DNA of 64,000 nucleotides, from assembly GCF_003851545.1 (NCBI RefSeq), contig NZ_BHVX01000001.1, forward strand, positions 124,001-188,000. The letters are read 5' to 3'. The stretch's first letter is position 1. The number at the start of each line of letters is the position of its first letter. This stretch comes from Ralstonia sp. SET104 (lineage in GTDB: Bacteria > Pseudomonadota > Gammaproteobacteria > Burkholderiales > Burkholderiaceae). Below are positions 8,031-17,662 of this stretch, piece by piece. The position numbers and the translations under genes were made by a program. The notes beneath the pieces are model-generated. The model was not told the origin of the DNA, searched no databases, and was given only the letters and a program-made list of their open reading frames with translations.

Positions 8031-9710
8031 ATGCAAGCGATGTCCAACAATCCGGCCAACGCCGCCATCCCGCCTCAGTGGCGCAAGCGGCGCGACGAGA
8101 AAGAACGCCGCCTGGCTGCGGCGCGCCGGATCGCCAACGGCAAGGTCATCCCCACTGGCGATATCGTCGCCGCGCTTGAAGCGCTGCTCGCTCCCGGCGA
8201 TCGCGTCGTGCTGGAGGGCAACAACCAGAAGCAGGCTGACTTTCTGTCGCGCTCGCTGGCCAAGGTCAACCCCGAGCGCCTGCACGATCTGCACATGATC
8301 ATGCCGAGCGTAAGCCGCGCCGAGCATCTGGATCTGTTTGAAGCGGGCATTGCGCACAAGCTGGACTTCTCGTTTGCCGGGCCGCAGAGCCTGCGCATCA
8401 GCCAATTGCTGGCGGATGGCCTGCTGGAAGTCGGCGCCATCCACACCTACATCGAGCTGTATGCGCGGCTGGTGGTAGACCTGATTCCCAATGTGTCATT
8501 GGTGGCCGGTTTCAAGGCCGACCGCCAAGGCAACATCTACACCGGCCCCAGCACTGAAGACACGCCTGCACTGGTCGAACCCGCCGCGTTTTCCGACGGC
8601 ATCGTCATCGTGCAGGTCAACGAGATCGTTGATGACCCGGCAGACCTGCCCCGGGTGGATATTCCCGGCTCGTGGGTCGACTTCATCGTGCAGGCCGACA
8701 AGCCGTTCTACATCGAGCCGCTGTTCACGCGCGACCCGCGCCTCATCAAACCCGTGCACGTGCTGATGGCAATGATGGCCATTCGCGGCATTTACCAGCG
8801 GCACAACGTGCAGTCGCTCAACCACGGCATCGGCTTCAACACGGCAGCGATCGAGCTGATCCTGCCAACGTACGGCGAGCGCCTGGGCCTCAAGGGCAAG
8901 ATCTGCCGCAACTGGACGCTCAATCCGCACCCAACGCTCATTCCGGCCATTGAATCGGGCTGGGTGGAAAGCGTGCATTGCTTCGGCACCGAACTGGGCA
9001 TGGAACGCTACGTGGCAGCGCGCCCCGATGTGTTCTTTACCGGCCACGATGGCTCGCTGCGCTCGAACCGCATGCTGTGTCAGTTGGCAGGTCAATACGC
9101 CGTCGATCTGTTCATCGGGGCAACGCTGCAGGTGGATGGCGACGGGCATTCGTCCACCGTGACGCGCGGGCGCCTGGCGGGTTTTGGTGGCGCGCCCAAC
9201 ATGGGCCACGACCCGCGCGGCCGCCGTCACGCCACGCCCGCGTGGCTTGACATGACCGAGCCCGTGACGATGCTGGAGCGCGGCAAGAAGCTGGTCGTGC
9301 AGATGGTCGAGACCTTTCAGGAAGGCGGCAAACCGACCTTTGTCGACACGTTGGATGCAGTGTCGGTGGCCAAGCAAAGCGGCATGCCGCTCGCGCCCAT
9401 CATGATCTACGGCGACGATGTCACGCACCTGCTGACCGAAGACGGCATTGCGTATCTGTACAAGGCACGTTCGTTGGAGGAACGGCGCGCGATGATCGCC
9501 GCTGTGGCAGGCGTCACCTCCATCGGCCTGCGCCATGATCCGTCCAAGACTGAACAGATGCGCCGCGACGGCCTGATCGCCCTGCCCGAAGACCTGGACG
9601 TGCGCCGCAGCGATGCCAGCCGCGAGCTGCTTGCCGCCAAGAGCATCGCCGACCTTGTTGAATGGTCCGGCGGCCTGTACGACCCGCCTGCACGCTTTCG
9701 GAGCTGGTGA
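8031..9710 (+). CDS. mdcA: Malonate decarboxylase alpha subunit (acyl-carrier transferase)
   Basis: A 559-residue protein, the usual MdcA length. MdcA transfers malonyl from malonyl-S-ACP to acetyl-S-ACP, the exchange step that frees acetate and reloads the carrier with malonate. Recognised from its CoA-transferase-like character (VVLEGNNQKQADFLSR; GFGGAPNMGHDPRGRRHATPAW) and above all from being first of a full mdcABCDE-LM-GH set. I chose the ATG at 8031 because GGAG lies 10 bases upstream and the preceding in-frame residues look non-coding; the ATG at 8040 is also possible. The stop overlaps the mdcB ATG by one base. Confidence 0.92.
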   Translation: MQAMSNNPANAAIPPQWRKRRDEKERRLAAARRIANGKVIPTGDIVAALEALLAPGDRVVLEGNNQKQADFLSRSLAKVNPERLHDLHMIMPSVSRAEHLDLFEAGIAHKLDFSFAGPQSLRISQLLADGLLEVGAIHTYIELYARLVVDLIPNVSLVAGFKADRQGNIYTGPSTEDTPALVEPAAFSDGIVIVQVNEIVDDPADLPRVDIPGSWVDFIVQADKPFYIEPLFTRDPRLIKPVHVLMAMMAIRGIYQRHNVQSLNHGIGFNTAAIELILPTYGERLGLKGKICRNWTLNPHPTLIPAIESGWVESVHCFGTELGMERYVAARPDVFFTGHDGSLRSNRMLCQLAGQYAVDLFIGATLQVDGDGHSSTVTRGRLAGFGGAPNMGHDPRGRRHATPAWLDMTEPVTMLERGKKLVVQMVETFQEGGKPTFVDTLDAVSVAKQSGMPLAPIMIYGDDVTHLLTEDGIAYLYKARSLEERRAMIAAVAGVTSIGLRHDPSKTEQMRRDGLIALPEDLDVRRSDASRELLAAKSIADLVEWSGGLYDPPARFRSW

Positions 9711-10639
9711 TGGAGAAAACCTTGCAGCGCCCCCTGCCAGCCAGCCCCAAAGCGCGTGCCAAGCGGCTGGCCGCGCTGGTGGAATCCGCGCTCATCGACG
9801 AGGTGACGCTCTCCCCCAAACCCGGTCTTGTGGATGTGCGTGGCAACGGCGCGCATCACGATCTCGACTGGATGTTGATGGTGCATTCCGCGCAAACCCT
9901 GCGCCCGGCATTTGAGGCCATGGCGCTGGCTGGCGCACAGACCGAAACGCTGGTTGGCACACAACTCGCCCTGCGCGAGCGCATCGGCCGCTTCGGCCGT
10001 GAAGGCGAAGCAGCCATGCTGGATGCCACCGGCGGCATCAACACGCACCGTGGCGCCATCTGGGCACTCGGCCTGCTGGTGACGGCCGCCGCGCAAGCGC
10101 CGCACGCGTTGAACGCAGCCGCTGTTGCAAGCCGCGCAGCCCGCCTGGCCACCATTCCCGATCGCTTTGCACCCGCCTCCACCGGCCACAAGGGCGAGCG
10201 TGCGTGCAACGACTACGGCGTCGGCGGCGCGAAGGGCCAGGCCTGTGCCGGCTTTCCGCACGTGACCAAGGTGGCGCTGCCCGCATTGCGCCACGCGCGC
10301 GCCGCAGGCATCCGCGAAGACCACGCACGCGTGGACGCATTGCTCGCCGTCATGGCCACGCTGGACGACACCTGCGTGCTCGCGCGCGGTGGCGCCAGTG
10401 CATTGCGCGCCGTGCAAACCGGCGCGGCCACTGTGCGCGCCGAAGGCGGGCTCGCAACACCGCAGGGCCGCCGCGCGTTCCGCCGGCTTGAACAAGACAT
10501 GCTGGCACTGCATGTGTCCCCCGGTGGCGCAGCCGACCTGCTGGCCGCCACGCTGTTCCTCGACCGCCTGCCCGCCAGCGCGCACGCAGCGTCCGACATC
10601 GAATCCGCTCATCAGGAAACCGAACATGGAGCATCTTGA
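9710..10639 (+). CDS. mdcB: Triphosphoribosyl-dephospho-CoA synthase
   Basis: A 309-residue CitG/MdcB-family enzyme. It makes the 2'-(5''-triphosphoribosyl)-3'-dephospho-CoA precursor of the MdcC prosthetic group from ATP and dephospho-CoA. Visible family signatures are EVTLSPKPGLVDVRGNGAHH near the N-terminus, DATGGINTHRGAIWALG in the middle and DDTCVLARGG near the C-terminus. The ATG overlaps the mdcA stop by one base and the gene overlaps mdcC by 14, so expression is coupled. Confidence 0.92.
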   Translation: MEKTLQRPLPASPKARAKRLAALVESALIDEVTLSPKPGLVDVRGNGAHHDLDWMLMVHSAQTLRPAFEAMALAGAQTETLVGTQLALRERIGRFGREGEAAMLDATGGINTHRGAIWALGLLVTAAAQAPHALNAAAVASRAARLATIPDRFAPASTGHKGERACNDYGVGGAKGQACAGFPHVTKVALPALRHARAAGIREDHARVDALLAVMATLDDTCVLARGGASALRAVQTGAATVRAEGGLATPQGRRAFRRLEQDMLALHVSPGGAADLLAATLFLDRLPASAHAASDIESAHQETEHGAS

Positions 10640-10925
10640 TTTTCAGTTCACCGGCGGCGCACCCGCCGGGCGCCGTGCCTATGCCGGCGTGGTCGGCTCG
10701 GGCGATCTGGAGGTGCTGCTCACCCCCGGCACCGCCGGCCAGATCGACGTGGCCATCACCACGTCCGTCAACGGCATGAGCGCGACGTGGCAGGCGCAGC
10801 TTGCGCGCGTATTCGGCTCGCATGCGTGGCCAGCGGCCAGGATCACCATCAACGACTTCGGCGCGACACCGGCCGTGGTGCGGTTGCGGCTCGAGCAGGC
10901 GCTAGAAGCGCTTGCGCAAGCGTAA
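10626..10925 (+). CDS. mdcC: Malonate decarboxylase delta subunit (acyl carrier protein)
   Basis: A 99-residue carrier protein. Ser25 in VVGSGDLEVLL is at the position to which the phosphoribosyl-dephospho-CoA group is attached in the Klebsiella enzyme. MdcC carries acetyl/malonyl groups between the alpha subunit and the beta-gamma decarboxylase. The start ATG lies inside the end of mdcB (overlap 14 bases), and 9 bases separate its stop from mdcD, with AAGGAGG between. Confidence 0.92.
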   Translation: MEHLDFQFTGGAPAGRRAYAGVVGSGDLEVLLTPGTAGQIDVAITTSVNGMSATWQAQLARVFGSHAWPAARITINDFGATPAVVRLRLEQALEALAQA

Positions 10926-10934
10926 GGAGGCGCC

Positions 10935-11792
10935 ATGTCACGCAACCCGATTGAACGCGACAGCTTTATCGAACGCGATGCGCGCCGGCGCGCCATTGCC
11001 CTGCTTGACCCCGGCACGTTCCGTGAATTGCTGGACCCGTTCGAGCAATTGACATCACCGTGGCTGCCGCGCCAGGGCATCGTCACGCAGGCTGACGACG
11101 GCGTGGTGGTCGCACGTGGCACGCTTGGTGGGCAGCCTGCCGTGGTGCTCGCCATTGAAGGCGCCTTCCAGGGCGGCAGCATGGGCGAGGTGTCCGGCGC
11201 CAAGATCGCAGGCGCGCTGGAGCTGGCAGCGGAAGACAACCGCAACGGCATTCCCACCCGCGCCGTCATCGTCTTCGAGACGGGCGGCGTACGGCTGCAG
11301 GAAGCCAACCTCGGGCTGGCCGCCATTGCTGAAATCCACGCGGCCATCCGCGCGTTGCGCGAGTACGGCCCCGTCATCGGCATCACCGCGGGCGTGGTCG
11401 GCTGCTTTGGCGGCATGAGCATTGCCGCTGGCCTGTGCAGCTACCTGCTGATGACGCGCGAAGCACGTCTTGGCCTCAACGGCCCGCAGGTGATCGAGCA
11501 GGAAGCCGGCATTGAGGAATACGACTCGCGCGACCGCCCCTTCATCTGGAGCCTGACCGGCGGCGAGCAACGCACCGCCACCGGCCTGGCCGACGTTTGC
11601 ATTGAAGATGATTCCGTCACGATTCGCGCGCAGGTGATCGCGTGGCTGCAGGCGGGCGCGCCAAAACACCAGCGCAGCGAGCAGATCGACCACTACCTCG
11701 CACAACTCGCCGCCGTTGACACCTCGCGCCAAGCCACGGCCGAAGACGTGCGCGCGCGCTACTCGGCCAATTCAGCAAAGGATCGCGCATGA
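10935..11792 (+). CDS. mdcD: Malonate decarboxylase beta subunit
   Basis: A 285-residue carboxyltransferase-fold protein. With MdcE it decarboxylates malonyl-S-MdcC to acetyl-S-MdcC. Crotonase-like features include GGSMGEVSGAKIAGALELA, an oxyanion-type loop GGVRLQEANLG, and GCFGGMSIAAGLCSYLLM. No biotin-dependent or sodium-pump subunits (madB-type) are present, so this is the soluble, biotin-independent type. It overlaps mdcE by four bases (ATGA). Confidence 0.92.
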   Translation: MSRNPIERDSFIERDARRRAIALLDPGTFRELLDPFEQLTSPWLPRQGIVTQADDGVVVARGTLGGQPAVVLAIEGAFQGGSMGEVSGAKIAGALELAAEDNRNGIPTRAVIVFETGGVRLQEANLGLAAIAEIHAAIRALREYGPVIGITAGVVGCFGGMSIAAGLCSYLLMTREARLGLNGPQVIEQEAGIEEYDSRDRPFIWSLTGGEQRTATGLADVCIEDDSVTIRAQVIAWLQAGAPKHQRSEQIDHYLAQLAAVDTSRQATAEDVRARYSANSAKDRA

Positions 11793-12610
11793 GCCAGACC
11801 TCACTTTCCACGCGCGGCGCCACCTGGATGCGCGCGCTCACCAACAGCACGCCGGTTGCCGGCTACGGCAGCACGCTGCAAGTGGTGGATACCGCGCTGG
11901 CGGGCCAACCCGCGCGCTACATCGCCGTTGTGCCCGATGCAGAAAACCGCTTCCCCCGCGCACGCAACGGCGAAGTCGGCCTGCTCGAAGGCTGGCAGCT
12001 CGCGCGTGCCGTGCGCGATGCCATGGCTGCAGATGCCGGGCAAGAAAAAAAGCGCGCCATCATCGCCGTGATTGACGTGGCAAGCCAAGCCTACGGGCGC
12101 CGCGAGGAAGCCTATGGCATCCACCTCGCACTGGCCGCAGCAGCGGATGCCTACGCCGCTGCACGATTGGCCGGCCACCCGGTGATCGGCCTGATTGTCG
12201 GGCGCGCCATGTCAGGCGCGCTGCTGGCACACGGCTATCAGGCCAACCGCCTGCTCGCACTGGACGATGCCGAGGTGATGGTGCACGCCATGGGCAAGGC
12301 AGCCGCTGCGCGCGTGACACTACGCTCCGTGGCCGATCTGGAACGCCTCGCCCAAGAGATTCCACCCATGGCGTATGACATCGCCAGCTTCGCGTCGCTC
12401 GGGCTGCTGTGGAAACTGCTGAAGGTCAAATCAGCCAACGCACCGGATGCGGGCGACGTTGATACCGTGCAGACCGCACTTGCCGCAGCATTAGCCGACA
12501 TTGCCGCAGACCCATCGCGCGGGCTGGAAAGCCGGCTGGGCGCACCGCTGCGCAAGGCGTCATCGGAAGTGCGCGAACGCCTGCGCGCGCAGTGGAACGT
12601 AGCAGCCTGA
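11789..12610 (+). CDS. mdcE: Malonate decarboxylase gamma subunit
   Basis: A 273-residue carboxyltransferase-fold partner of MdcD. The core GHPVIGLIVGRAMSGALLAHGYQ and the preceding DVASQAYGRREEAYGIHLA are characteristic of MdcE. Starts inside the ATGA overlap with mdcD. It is followed by a 300-base gap holding a repeat before mdcL, so the first transcription unit may partly end here. Confidence 0.92.
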   Translation: MSQTSLSTRGATWMRALTNSTPVAGYGSTLQVVDTALAGQPARYIAVVPDAENRFPRARNGEVGLLEGWQLARAVRDAMAADAGQEKKRAIIAVIDVASQAYGRREEAYGIHLALAAAADAYAAARLAGHPVIGLIVGRAMSGALLAHGYQANRLLALDDAEVMVHAMGKAAAARVTLRSVADLERLAQEIPPMAYDIASFASLGLLWKLLKVKSANAPDAGDVDTVQTALAAALADIAADPSRGLESRLGAPLRKASSEVRERLRAQWNVAA

Positions 12611-12714
12611 TTACCACCAACAGGAAGCAAGAACCCGCCTAGGCGCCAACCTAAGCACCCAGACGGTTTGGCCGTACCTGCCCTTGATGGCGGCTTGAAT
12701 CCCGGTGACGGAAA

Positions 12715-12806
12715 TTCAAGGAGTCTTTCGCCATCTCGGGCGCGCCTTTCTTTGCTGACTTTCTTTGGCAAGACAAAGAAAGTGAGTCGCCCCCGGCAGG
12801 GGGTGA
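12715..12806. repeat. Intergenic double-hairpin element between mdcE and mdcL
   Basis: Two hairpins: ACTTTCTTTG / CAAAGAAAGT (12758-12767 and 12774-12783), then CCCCC / GGGGG (12790-12794 and 12799-12803). From general knowledge this TTTCTTTGG...CAAAGAAAGTGAGTC module recurs in intergenic DNA of many Ralstonia/Burkholderia genomes; only one copy is in this window, so the repeat status is not shown here. The rest of the mdcE-mdcL gap (12611-12910) shows no gene. Confidence 0.5.
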
Positions 12807-12910
12807 AACTAGGAATGCGCCACTAACGTAAAAAGAAACAGTCCTCACCCCTCGATCACCCAAAAACCCACAACAGGCGATCCATCGCCGTTCCTTCAGG
12901 AGACAAAGAC

Positions 12911-13318
12911 GTGATCATTTACGGTACGACCCTGCTGGCGCTCTGTCATATCGCCGGCCTCTTCCTGGGCGACTTGCTCGGCCAGGCCATCGGCGTAAAA
13001 GCCAATGTGGGCGGCGTGGGCATCGCCATGCTGCTGCTGATCTTCGCGCGGCTCTACCTGCACAAGCGCGGGCTGATGCCAGCCGCCACCGAGGCAGGCG
13101 TCTCGTTCTGGGGCGCAATGTACATCCCGGTGGTGGTGGCAATGGCCGCCACGCAAAACGTGGTGACGGCACTGCGCGGTGGCCCGGTTGCACTGCTCGG
13201 CGCCATCGGCGCGGTGCTGGTGTGCGGCGTGTGCATCGCGCTCATCAACCGCACGGGCAACGCGGAAGACCGGCAACCCCTGCCGCCGATGCCTGAATCC
13301 GAACAAGCCCGCGCATAA
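12911..13318 (+). CDS. mdcL: Malonate transporter subunit MdcL
   Basis: A 135-residue protein with four hydrophobic segments. MdcL and MdcM together form the MSS-family malonate importer (as MadL/MadM do in Malonomonas). GTG start at 12911 with AGGAG 9 bases upstream; no in-frame ATG precedes it. The C-terminus is hydrophilic (GNAEDRQPLPPMPESEQ). It ends 11 bases before mdcM. Confidence 0.88.
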   Translation: MIIYGTTLLALCHIAGLFLGDLLGQAIGVKANVGGVGIAMLLLIFARLYLHKRGLMPAATEAGVSFWGAMYIPVVVAMAATQNVVTALRGGPVALLGAIGAVLVCGVCIALINRTGNAEDRQPLPPMPESEQARA

Positions 13319-13329
13319 GGAGCCCCGCC

Positions 13330-14094
13330 ATGCTGGCAATGCTAGAAAAAGTTCTGCAACACAACGGGCTGGTGGCGGCGTTCGCGCTGGTCGGCATCGT
13401 CATGGGTCTGTCGATGTGGGCGTCAAAAAAGCTCACCTTCGGCCGCGTACACGGCTCGGCCATCGCCATCATGATCGGGCTGGTGCTGGCCTATTGGGGC
13501 GGCATGCAGACCGGTGGCGAACGGGGTCTGGCTGACCTGAAGCTGTTCGGCGGCATCGGCCTGATGGGCGGTGCGATGCTGCGCGATTTCGCCATCGTCG
13601 CCACAGCGTTTGAGGTGCAGGTAACGGAGGCACGCAAGGCGGGCATGATCGGCGCGATCTCGCTACTGCTGGGGACGGTGCTGCCGTTCATCGTCGGGGC
13701 GTGCGTTGCCTACGCCTTTGGGTACACCGATGCGGTGAGCGTCACCACCATCGGCGCGGGTGCGGTCACGTACATCGTCGGGCCGGTGACGGGCGCGGCG
13801 CTGGGCGCCACCTCAGATGTGATGGCGTTGTCGATTGCCACCGGGCTCGTCAAGGCGATTCTGGTGATGGTCGGCACACCCTTCGCAGCGAAGGCGTTGG
13901 GCCTGAACAACCCGCGCGCGGCCATGGTGTTCGGCGGGTTGGCGGGCACGGTCAGCGGCGTGTCGGCGGGCCTTGCGGCCACGGACCGGCGCCTGGTGCC
14001 CTACGGCTCCCTCGTGGCCACGTTCCATACGGGCATCGGTTGCTTGCTCGGGCCGTCGGTGCTGTTTCTGGCAACGCAAGCCCTGTTGCGATGA
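13330..14094 (+). CDS. mdcM: Malonate transporter subunit MdcM
   Basis: A 254-residue membrane protein with about seven or eight hydrophobic segments and glycine-rich stretches (GAVTYIVGPVTGAALGA; GLAGTVSGVSAGLAATDRR) typical of MadM. Partner of MdcL in malonate uptake. AAGGAG lies 8 bases before the ATG. The stop overlaps the mdcG ATG (ATGA). Confidence 0.88.
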   Translation: MLAMLEKVLQHNGLVAAFALVGIVMGLSMWASKKLTFGRVHGSAIAIMIGLVLAYWGGMQTGGERGLADLKLFGGIGLMGGAMLRDFAIVATAFEVQVTEARKAGMIGAISLLLGTVLPFIVGACVAYAFGYTDAVSVTTIGAGAVTYIVGPVTGAALGATSDVMALSIATGLVKAILVMVGTPFAAKALGLNNPRAAMVFGGLAGTVSGVSAGLAATDRRLVPYGSLVATFHTGIGCLLGPSVLFLATQALLR

Positions 14095-14726
14095 CACGCA
14101 CGCCACCGCGCGCGCACGATCTGCTGTGGGTGTCTGAAACACCCATGGCGACGAACGGCGCACCCTTGCCGGACTGGGCCATCACGGCATGCCGGCTGGG
14201 GGCGCCAGTTGTCGTGCGCCGGGCACCGCGCGGTGCGGATGGGTCGATCCCGGTCGGGCTGCGCGGCAACGCGCGGAGCGAACGTTGTGCGGCCACCGTG
14301 GCCGTTGCCACCATCACGCGCGTGGTCTCGCCCGAAACGCTGGCGGCCACCATCATGACCCTCGCCCACGACCCGCCATTCGCGGCGCTGCGTACCTTGC
14401 GCGCGCTGGCGCCCCGGCTCAACGCACTCGGCTGGGCGTGGGGGCCGACTGGCGGCACGGGCTTTGCGCTGGCCAGCGGCTTGCCCGTGCTGCATGCAGA
14501 CAGCGATCTCGACCTCGTCGTGCGCATGCCGCAAGCACCATCGGCCGCGCAGCGCGATCAGCTCGTACATCTGCTGCGCGATACCGAATGCCGCGTCGAT
14601 TGTCAGATCGACACCGGCCACGGTGGCTTCGCGCTACAAGACTGGCTGGCATCGCCGCATCAAACGTTGCTCAAGACCGACCACGGCCCCCGCCTCGTTG
14701 CAGACTCATGGAGCGATGTGGCATGA
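14091..14726 (+). CDS. mdcG: Phosphoribosyl-dephospho-CoA transferase
   Basis: A 211-residue MdcG. It transfers the prosthetic group made by MdcB onto Ser25 of apo-MdcC. The nucleotidyltransferase-like core is seen in WGPTGGTGFALASGLPVLHADSDLDLVVRMP, with the DSDLDL acidic motif that binds metal-triphosphate. Coupled by ATGA overlaps to mdcM before it and mdcH after it. Confidence 0.9.
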   Translation: MTRTPPRAHDLLWVSETPMATNGAPLPDWAITACRLGAPVVVRRAPRGADGSIPVGLRGNARSERCAATVAVATITRVVSPETLAATIMTLAHDPPFAALRTLRALAPRLNALGWAWGPTGGTGFALASGLPVLHADSDLDLVVRMPQAPSAAQRDQLVHLLRDTECRVDCQIDTGHGGFALQDWLASPHQTLLKTDHGPRLVADSWSDVA

Positions 14727-15658
14727 GCATCCTCTTCATGTTCCCCGGCCAAGGCAGCCAACGTGTGGACATGCTTCACACGTTGCCCAACGATCCGGCC
14801 GTCGCGCAAACCTTGGCTGAGGCAGCCGATGTGTTGGGCGTTGATCCGCACGCGCTGGATACCGCAGAGGCGTTGCGCTCGACCGTGGCCGTGCAGCTCT
14901 GCCTGCTGATTGCCAGCGTGGCCGTCACGCGCACGCTGGTTCGGCAAGACGCAGCACCCGACATGGTGGCGGGGCTGTCGATCGGCGCATGGCCCGCCGC
15001 CGTTGCGGCTGGCGTGCTGGGTTTCAGCGATGCGCTGCGCCTCGTCCGTCTGCGCGGCCAGCTCATGGAAGACGCCTACCCCCGCGGCTACGGCATGGCC
15101 GTCACCGCCGGCCTGACCGAGCCGGAAGTGGCTGCCATCGTCGCGCAGATCCACTCGGCGCAAACACCGGCCTATGTCGCCAATCTGAATGCGGAGCGGC
15201 AGATTGTCGTGGCCGGCAGCGATGCCGCGCTCGCGCAAGTCATGGCCCGCGCGCGGGCAGAAGGGGCATCCACCGCAGCGCGCTTGTGCATGGCGGTGCC
15301 GTCGCACTGCCCGTTGCTCGATGCACAAGCCGCCGAGCTGGCCGCTGCCGCCGCCAAGGTGCCAGCCCACGCGCCGCAAGTCACCTACGTCAGCAGCAGC
15401 CGTGCGCGTGCGCTGTTTCGCGCAAATCTCATCATTGAAGACTTGGCCTGGAACATGGCGCGGCCGGTGCTGTGGCACGACACGTTGCGGCACGCGTTGG
15501 AGCGCGGTGCGCGCATGGCAGTCGAGGTGCCGGGCGGCGGCGCGCTTGCGCGTCTCGCACAAGGCGTGTTTGCCGCAGATGTGGTGCTGGATGCGAGCGG
15601 CGGGCTGGATGCGGTGCGGGTGCGGATACAGCGCCAGCGACACAGCAACGGCGCCTGA
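14723..15658 (+). CDS. mdcH: Malonyl-CoA:ACP transacylase of malonate decarboxylase
   Basis: A 311-residue FabD-like acyltransferase. Motifs: FPGQGSQ at residues 7-13, the nucleophile elbow GLSIG, and VPSHCPLLD with the catalytic His. MdcH loads malonyl onto the carrier to start the catalytic cycle. Last gene of the mdc cluster. Confidence 0.9.
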   Translation: MSILFMFPGQGSQRVDMLHTLPNDPAVAQTLAEAADVLGVDPHALDTAEALRSTVAVQLCLLIASVAVTRTLVRQDAAPDMVAGLSIGAWPAAVAAGVLGFSDALRLVRLRGQLMEDAYPRGYGMAVTAGLTEPEVAAIVAQIHSAQTPAYVANLNAERQIVVAGSDAALAQVMARARAEGASTAARLCMAVPSHCPLLDAQAAELAAAAAKVPAHAPQVTYVSSSRARALFRANLIIEDLAWNMARPVLWHDTLRHALERGARMAVEVPGGGALARLAQGVFAADVVLDASGGLDAVRVRIQRQRHSNGA

Positions 15659-15801
15659 CGTCGCGCATAGGTATCCGTATTGAAGCGCTTCTTGATCGTC
15701 GCTTCGCGCCGATCGAGCGTTCTGCCTCGGGTTCCAACCTTGTCAATGCTCGCCCACACCCCCCGGCTGGCGAGTTTCCTCAATTCGATGGAGACCTCGC
15801 C

Positions 15802-16070
15802 ATGACAGACCCCGAGCCAATCCCGATCACTGCCGCCATCAAGCGCACGCTGATTTGTTCGACAAGCTCTCAAAGCTGCGCGCGATGCTCGGCATGCTGC
15901 ATGCCGATGGCTTTGGGCACTTCCGCAACGCCGCCACCCGCATTGGCTGCAAGAGCGCGAAACACGGCGGCAGCAGCTACGGGCAAGGCCGGCAAAGTCG
16001 AACGCAAATCGGCCCCTCCAATGAAAAACGGGGCACATGGCCCCGTTTCTTTGCACCCATCGTCGCTTAA
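15802..16070 (+). pseudogene. Possible small frameshifted gene
   Basis: An ATG at 15802 with GGAG upstream opens a frame beginning MTDPEPIPITAAIKRTL. At about 15855 coding-like sequence with high GC in third positions switches frame to FDKLSKLRAMLGMLHADGF and runs to 16070. Neither piece is recognised. The pattern could be a real short gene broken by a frameshift, or chance. The prfC terminator on the other strand lies inside its end. This is all I see in the 400-base gap between mdcH and prfC. Confidence 0.3.
16026..16048 (-). terminator. Rho-independent terminator of prfC
   Basis: Stem AAACGGGGC / GCCCCGTTT with a 5-base loop, 19 bases past the prfC stop on the minus strand, followed there by a short U run. 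Confidence 0.75.
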
Positions 16071-17662
16071 ACGATTTCCCGCGTTTCCATAAACTGGATG
16101 TCCGGAAACCGCTCCTGCGTAAGCCGCAGGTTCACCTGGCTCGGCGCCAGGTACACGTAATCGCCAGCGCCATCCAGCGCCACGTTGTGGCCGGCCTTGT
16201 CGATCAGCTTGTCGATATCTTCCTGCTTGCCGCGCAGCCAGCGGGCCGTGGAGCATTCGTGCGGTTCGAAGATGGCATCGACACCGTACTCGTGCTCCAG
16301 GCGATGCGCCACCACGTCGAACTGCAGGATACCGACCGCGCCCAGCACCAGGTCGTTCGACGACAGCGGGCGGAACATCTGCGTGGCGCCTTCTTCGGCC
16401 AGTTGCTGCAAACCCTTCTGCAGTTGCTTGAGCCGCAGTGGGTTGTTCAGGCGCGCGCGGCGGAAGAACTCCGGCGCAAACGACGGGATGCCCGTGAACT
16501 TGAGCGTCTCGCCTTCGGTAAAGGCATCGCCCAGGCGGATCGTGCCGTGGTTGGGCACGCCGATGATGTCGCCGGCAAACGCCTCTTCCGTGGTGTTACG
16601 GTCCTGCGCCATGAAGGTGATGGCGTTGTTGATGGCCACCGTCTTGCCGGTGGACACCTGCAGCAGCTTCATGCCGCGCTCGAAGCGGCCCGAGCACACG
16701 CGCACAAAGGCGATGCGGTCACGGTGCTTCGGGTCCATGTTGGCCTGAATCTTGAAGACGAAACCGGTGAACTTGTCTTCCAGCGGCTTGACTTCGCGCG
16801 TTTCGGTCGGGCGCGCGAGCGGCTCGGGCGACTGGCCCACCAACGCGTCCAGCAGCGACTGCACGCCGAAGTTGTTGACCGCCGAACCGAAGTACACCGG
16901 GCACTGCTTGCCGGCCAGAAAGGCGTCTTTATCGAAGGTGTGCGATGCGCCGCGCACGAGTTCGATGTCGATGCGCAGCTCTTCTGCCTGCGAGCCCAGC
17001 ACACGATCCAGTTCGGGATTGTCCAGACCCTGGATCAGGCCCGCGGTTGCACCCTTCTCGCTGTCGGCGTTGGGGTCGAACAGTTGCACCGTGTCGTTCA
17101 CCAGGTGATACACGCCCTTGAACGATTTGCCCATGCCGATCGGCCACGTCATTGGCGCGCACTGGATCTGCAGCACGCTTTCGATTTCATCGAGCAATTC
17201 GATGGGCGCGCGGCCTTCTCGGTCGAGCTTGTTGATGAACGTGAGGATGGGCGTGCTGCGCAGGCGGCAGACGTTGAGCAGCTTGATGGTCTGCGCTTCC
17301 ACGCCGTTGACGGAGTCGATCACCATCACGGCGGAGTCGACGGCCGTGAGCGTGCGGTACGTGTCTTCCGAGAAGTCTTCGTGGCCTGGGGTGTCGAGCA
17401 GGTTAACGATGTAGTCGCCACCGTCGTTCTGATACGGAAACTGCATTACCGAAGACGTGACCGAGATGCCGCGCTGCTTTTCCATCTCCATCCAGTCGGA
17501 GGTGGCGTGGCGGTTGGCCTTGCGCGCGCGCACGGCGCCGGCCATCTGAATGGCGCCGCCGAACCACAGCAGCTTCTCGGTGAGCGTGGTTTTACCCGCA
17601 TCCGGGTGGGCAATGATGGCGAACGTCCGGCGGCGCCGGATCTCCTGCTGCAGCGTACTCAC
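16067..17662 (-). CDS. prfC: Peptide chain release factor 3 (GTPase)
   Basis: A 531-residue translational GTPase that recycles RF1/RF2 after termination. G1 motif [15 protein letters not shown] at about residues 18-32, switch region [10 protein letters not shown]3 DTPGHEDF, G4 FINKLDRE, then RF3-specific C-terminal domains ([33 protein letters not shown]). E. coli RF3 is 529 residues, so the GTG at 17662 (VSTLQQEI...) is the natural start; no strong ribosome-binding site is visible. The frame is open to 17830, but the extra residues look non-coding. Confidence 0.93.
   Translation of the reverse strand: MSTLQQEIRRRRTFAIIAHPDAGKTTLTEKLLWFGGAIQMAGAVRARKANRHATSDWMEMEKQRGISVTSSVMQFPYQNDGGDYIVNLLDTPGHEDFSEDTYRTLTAVDSAVMVIDSVNGVEAQTIKLLNVCRLRSTPILTFINKLDREGRAPIELLDEIESVLQIQCAPMTWPIGMGKSFKGVYHLVNDTVQLFDPNADSEKGATAGLIQGLDNPELDRVLGSQAEELRIDIELVRGASHTFDKDAFLAGKQCPVYFGSAVNNFGVQSLLDALVGQSPEPLARPTETREVKPLEDKFTGFVFKIQANMDPKHRDRIAFVRVCSGRFERGMKLLQVSTGKTVAINNAITFMAQDRNTTEEAFAGDIIGVPNHGTIRLGDAFTEGETLKFTGIPSFAPEFFRRARLNNPLRLKQLQKGLQQLAEEGATQMFRPLSSNDLVLGAVGILQFDVVAHRLEHEYGVDAIFEPHECSTARWLRGKQEDIDKLIDKAGHNVALDGAGDYVYLAPSQVNLRLTQERFPDIQFMETREIV

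Noticed and set aside
9407-10627. Long minus-strand open frames opposite the mdc genes
   Set aside because: They are antiparallel shadows of high-GC coding DNA, lack ribosome-binding sites and read as Arg/Gly/His-rich nonsense.
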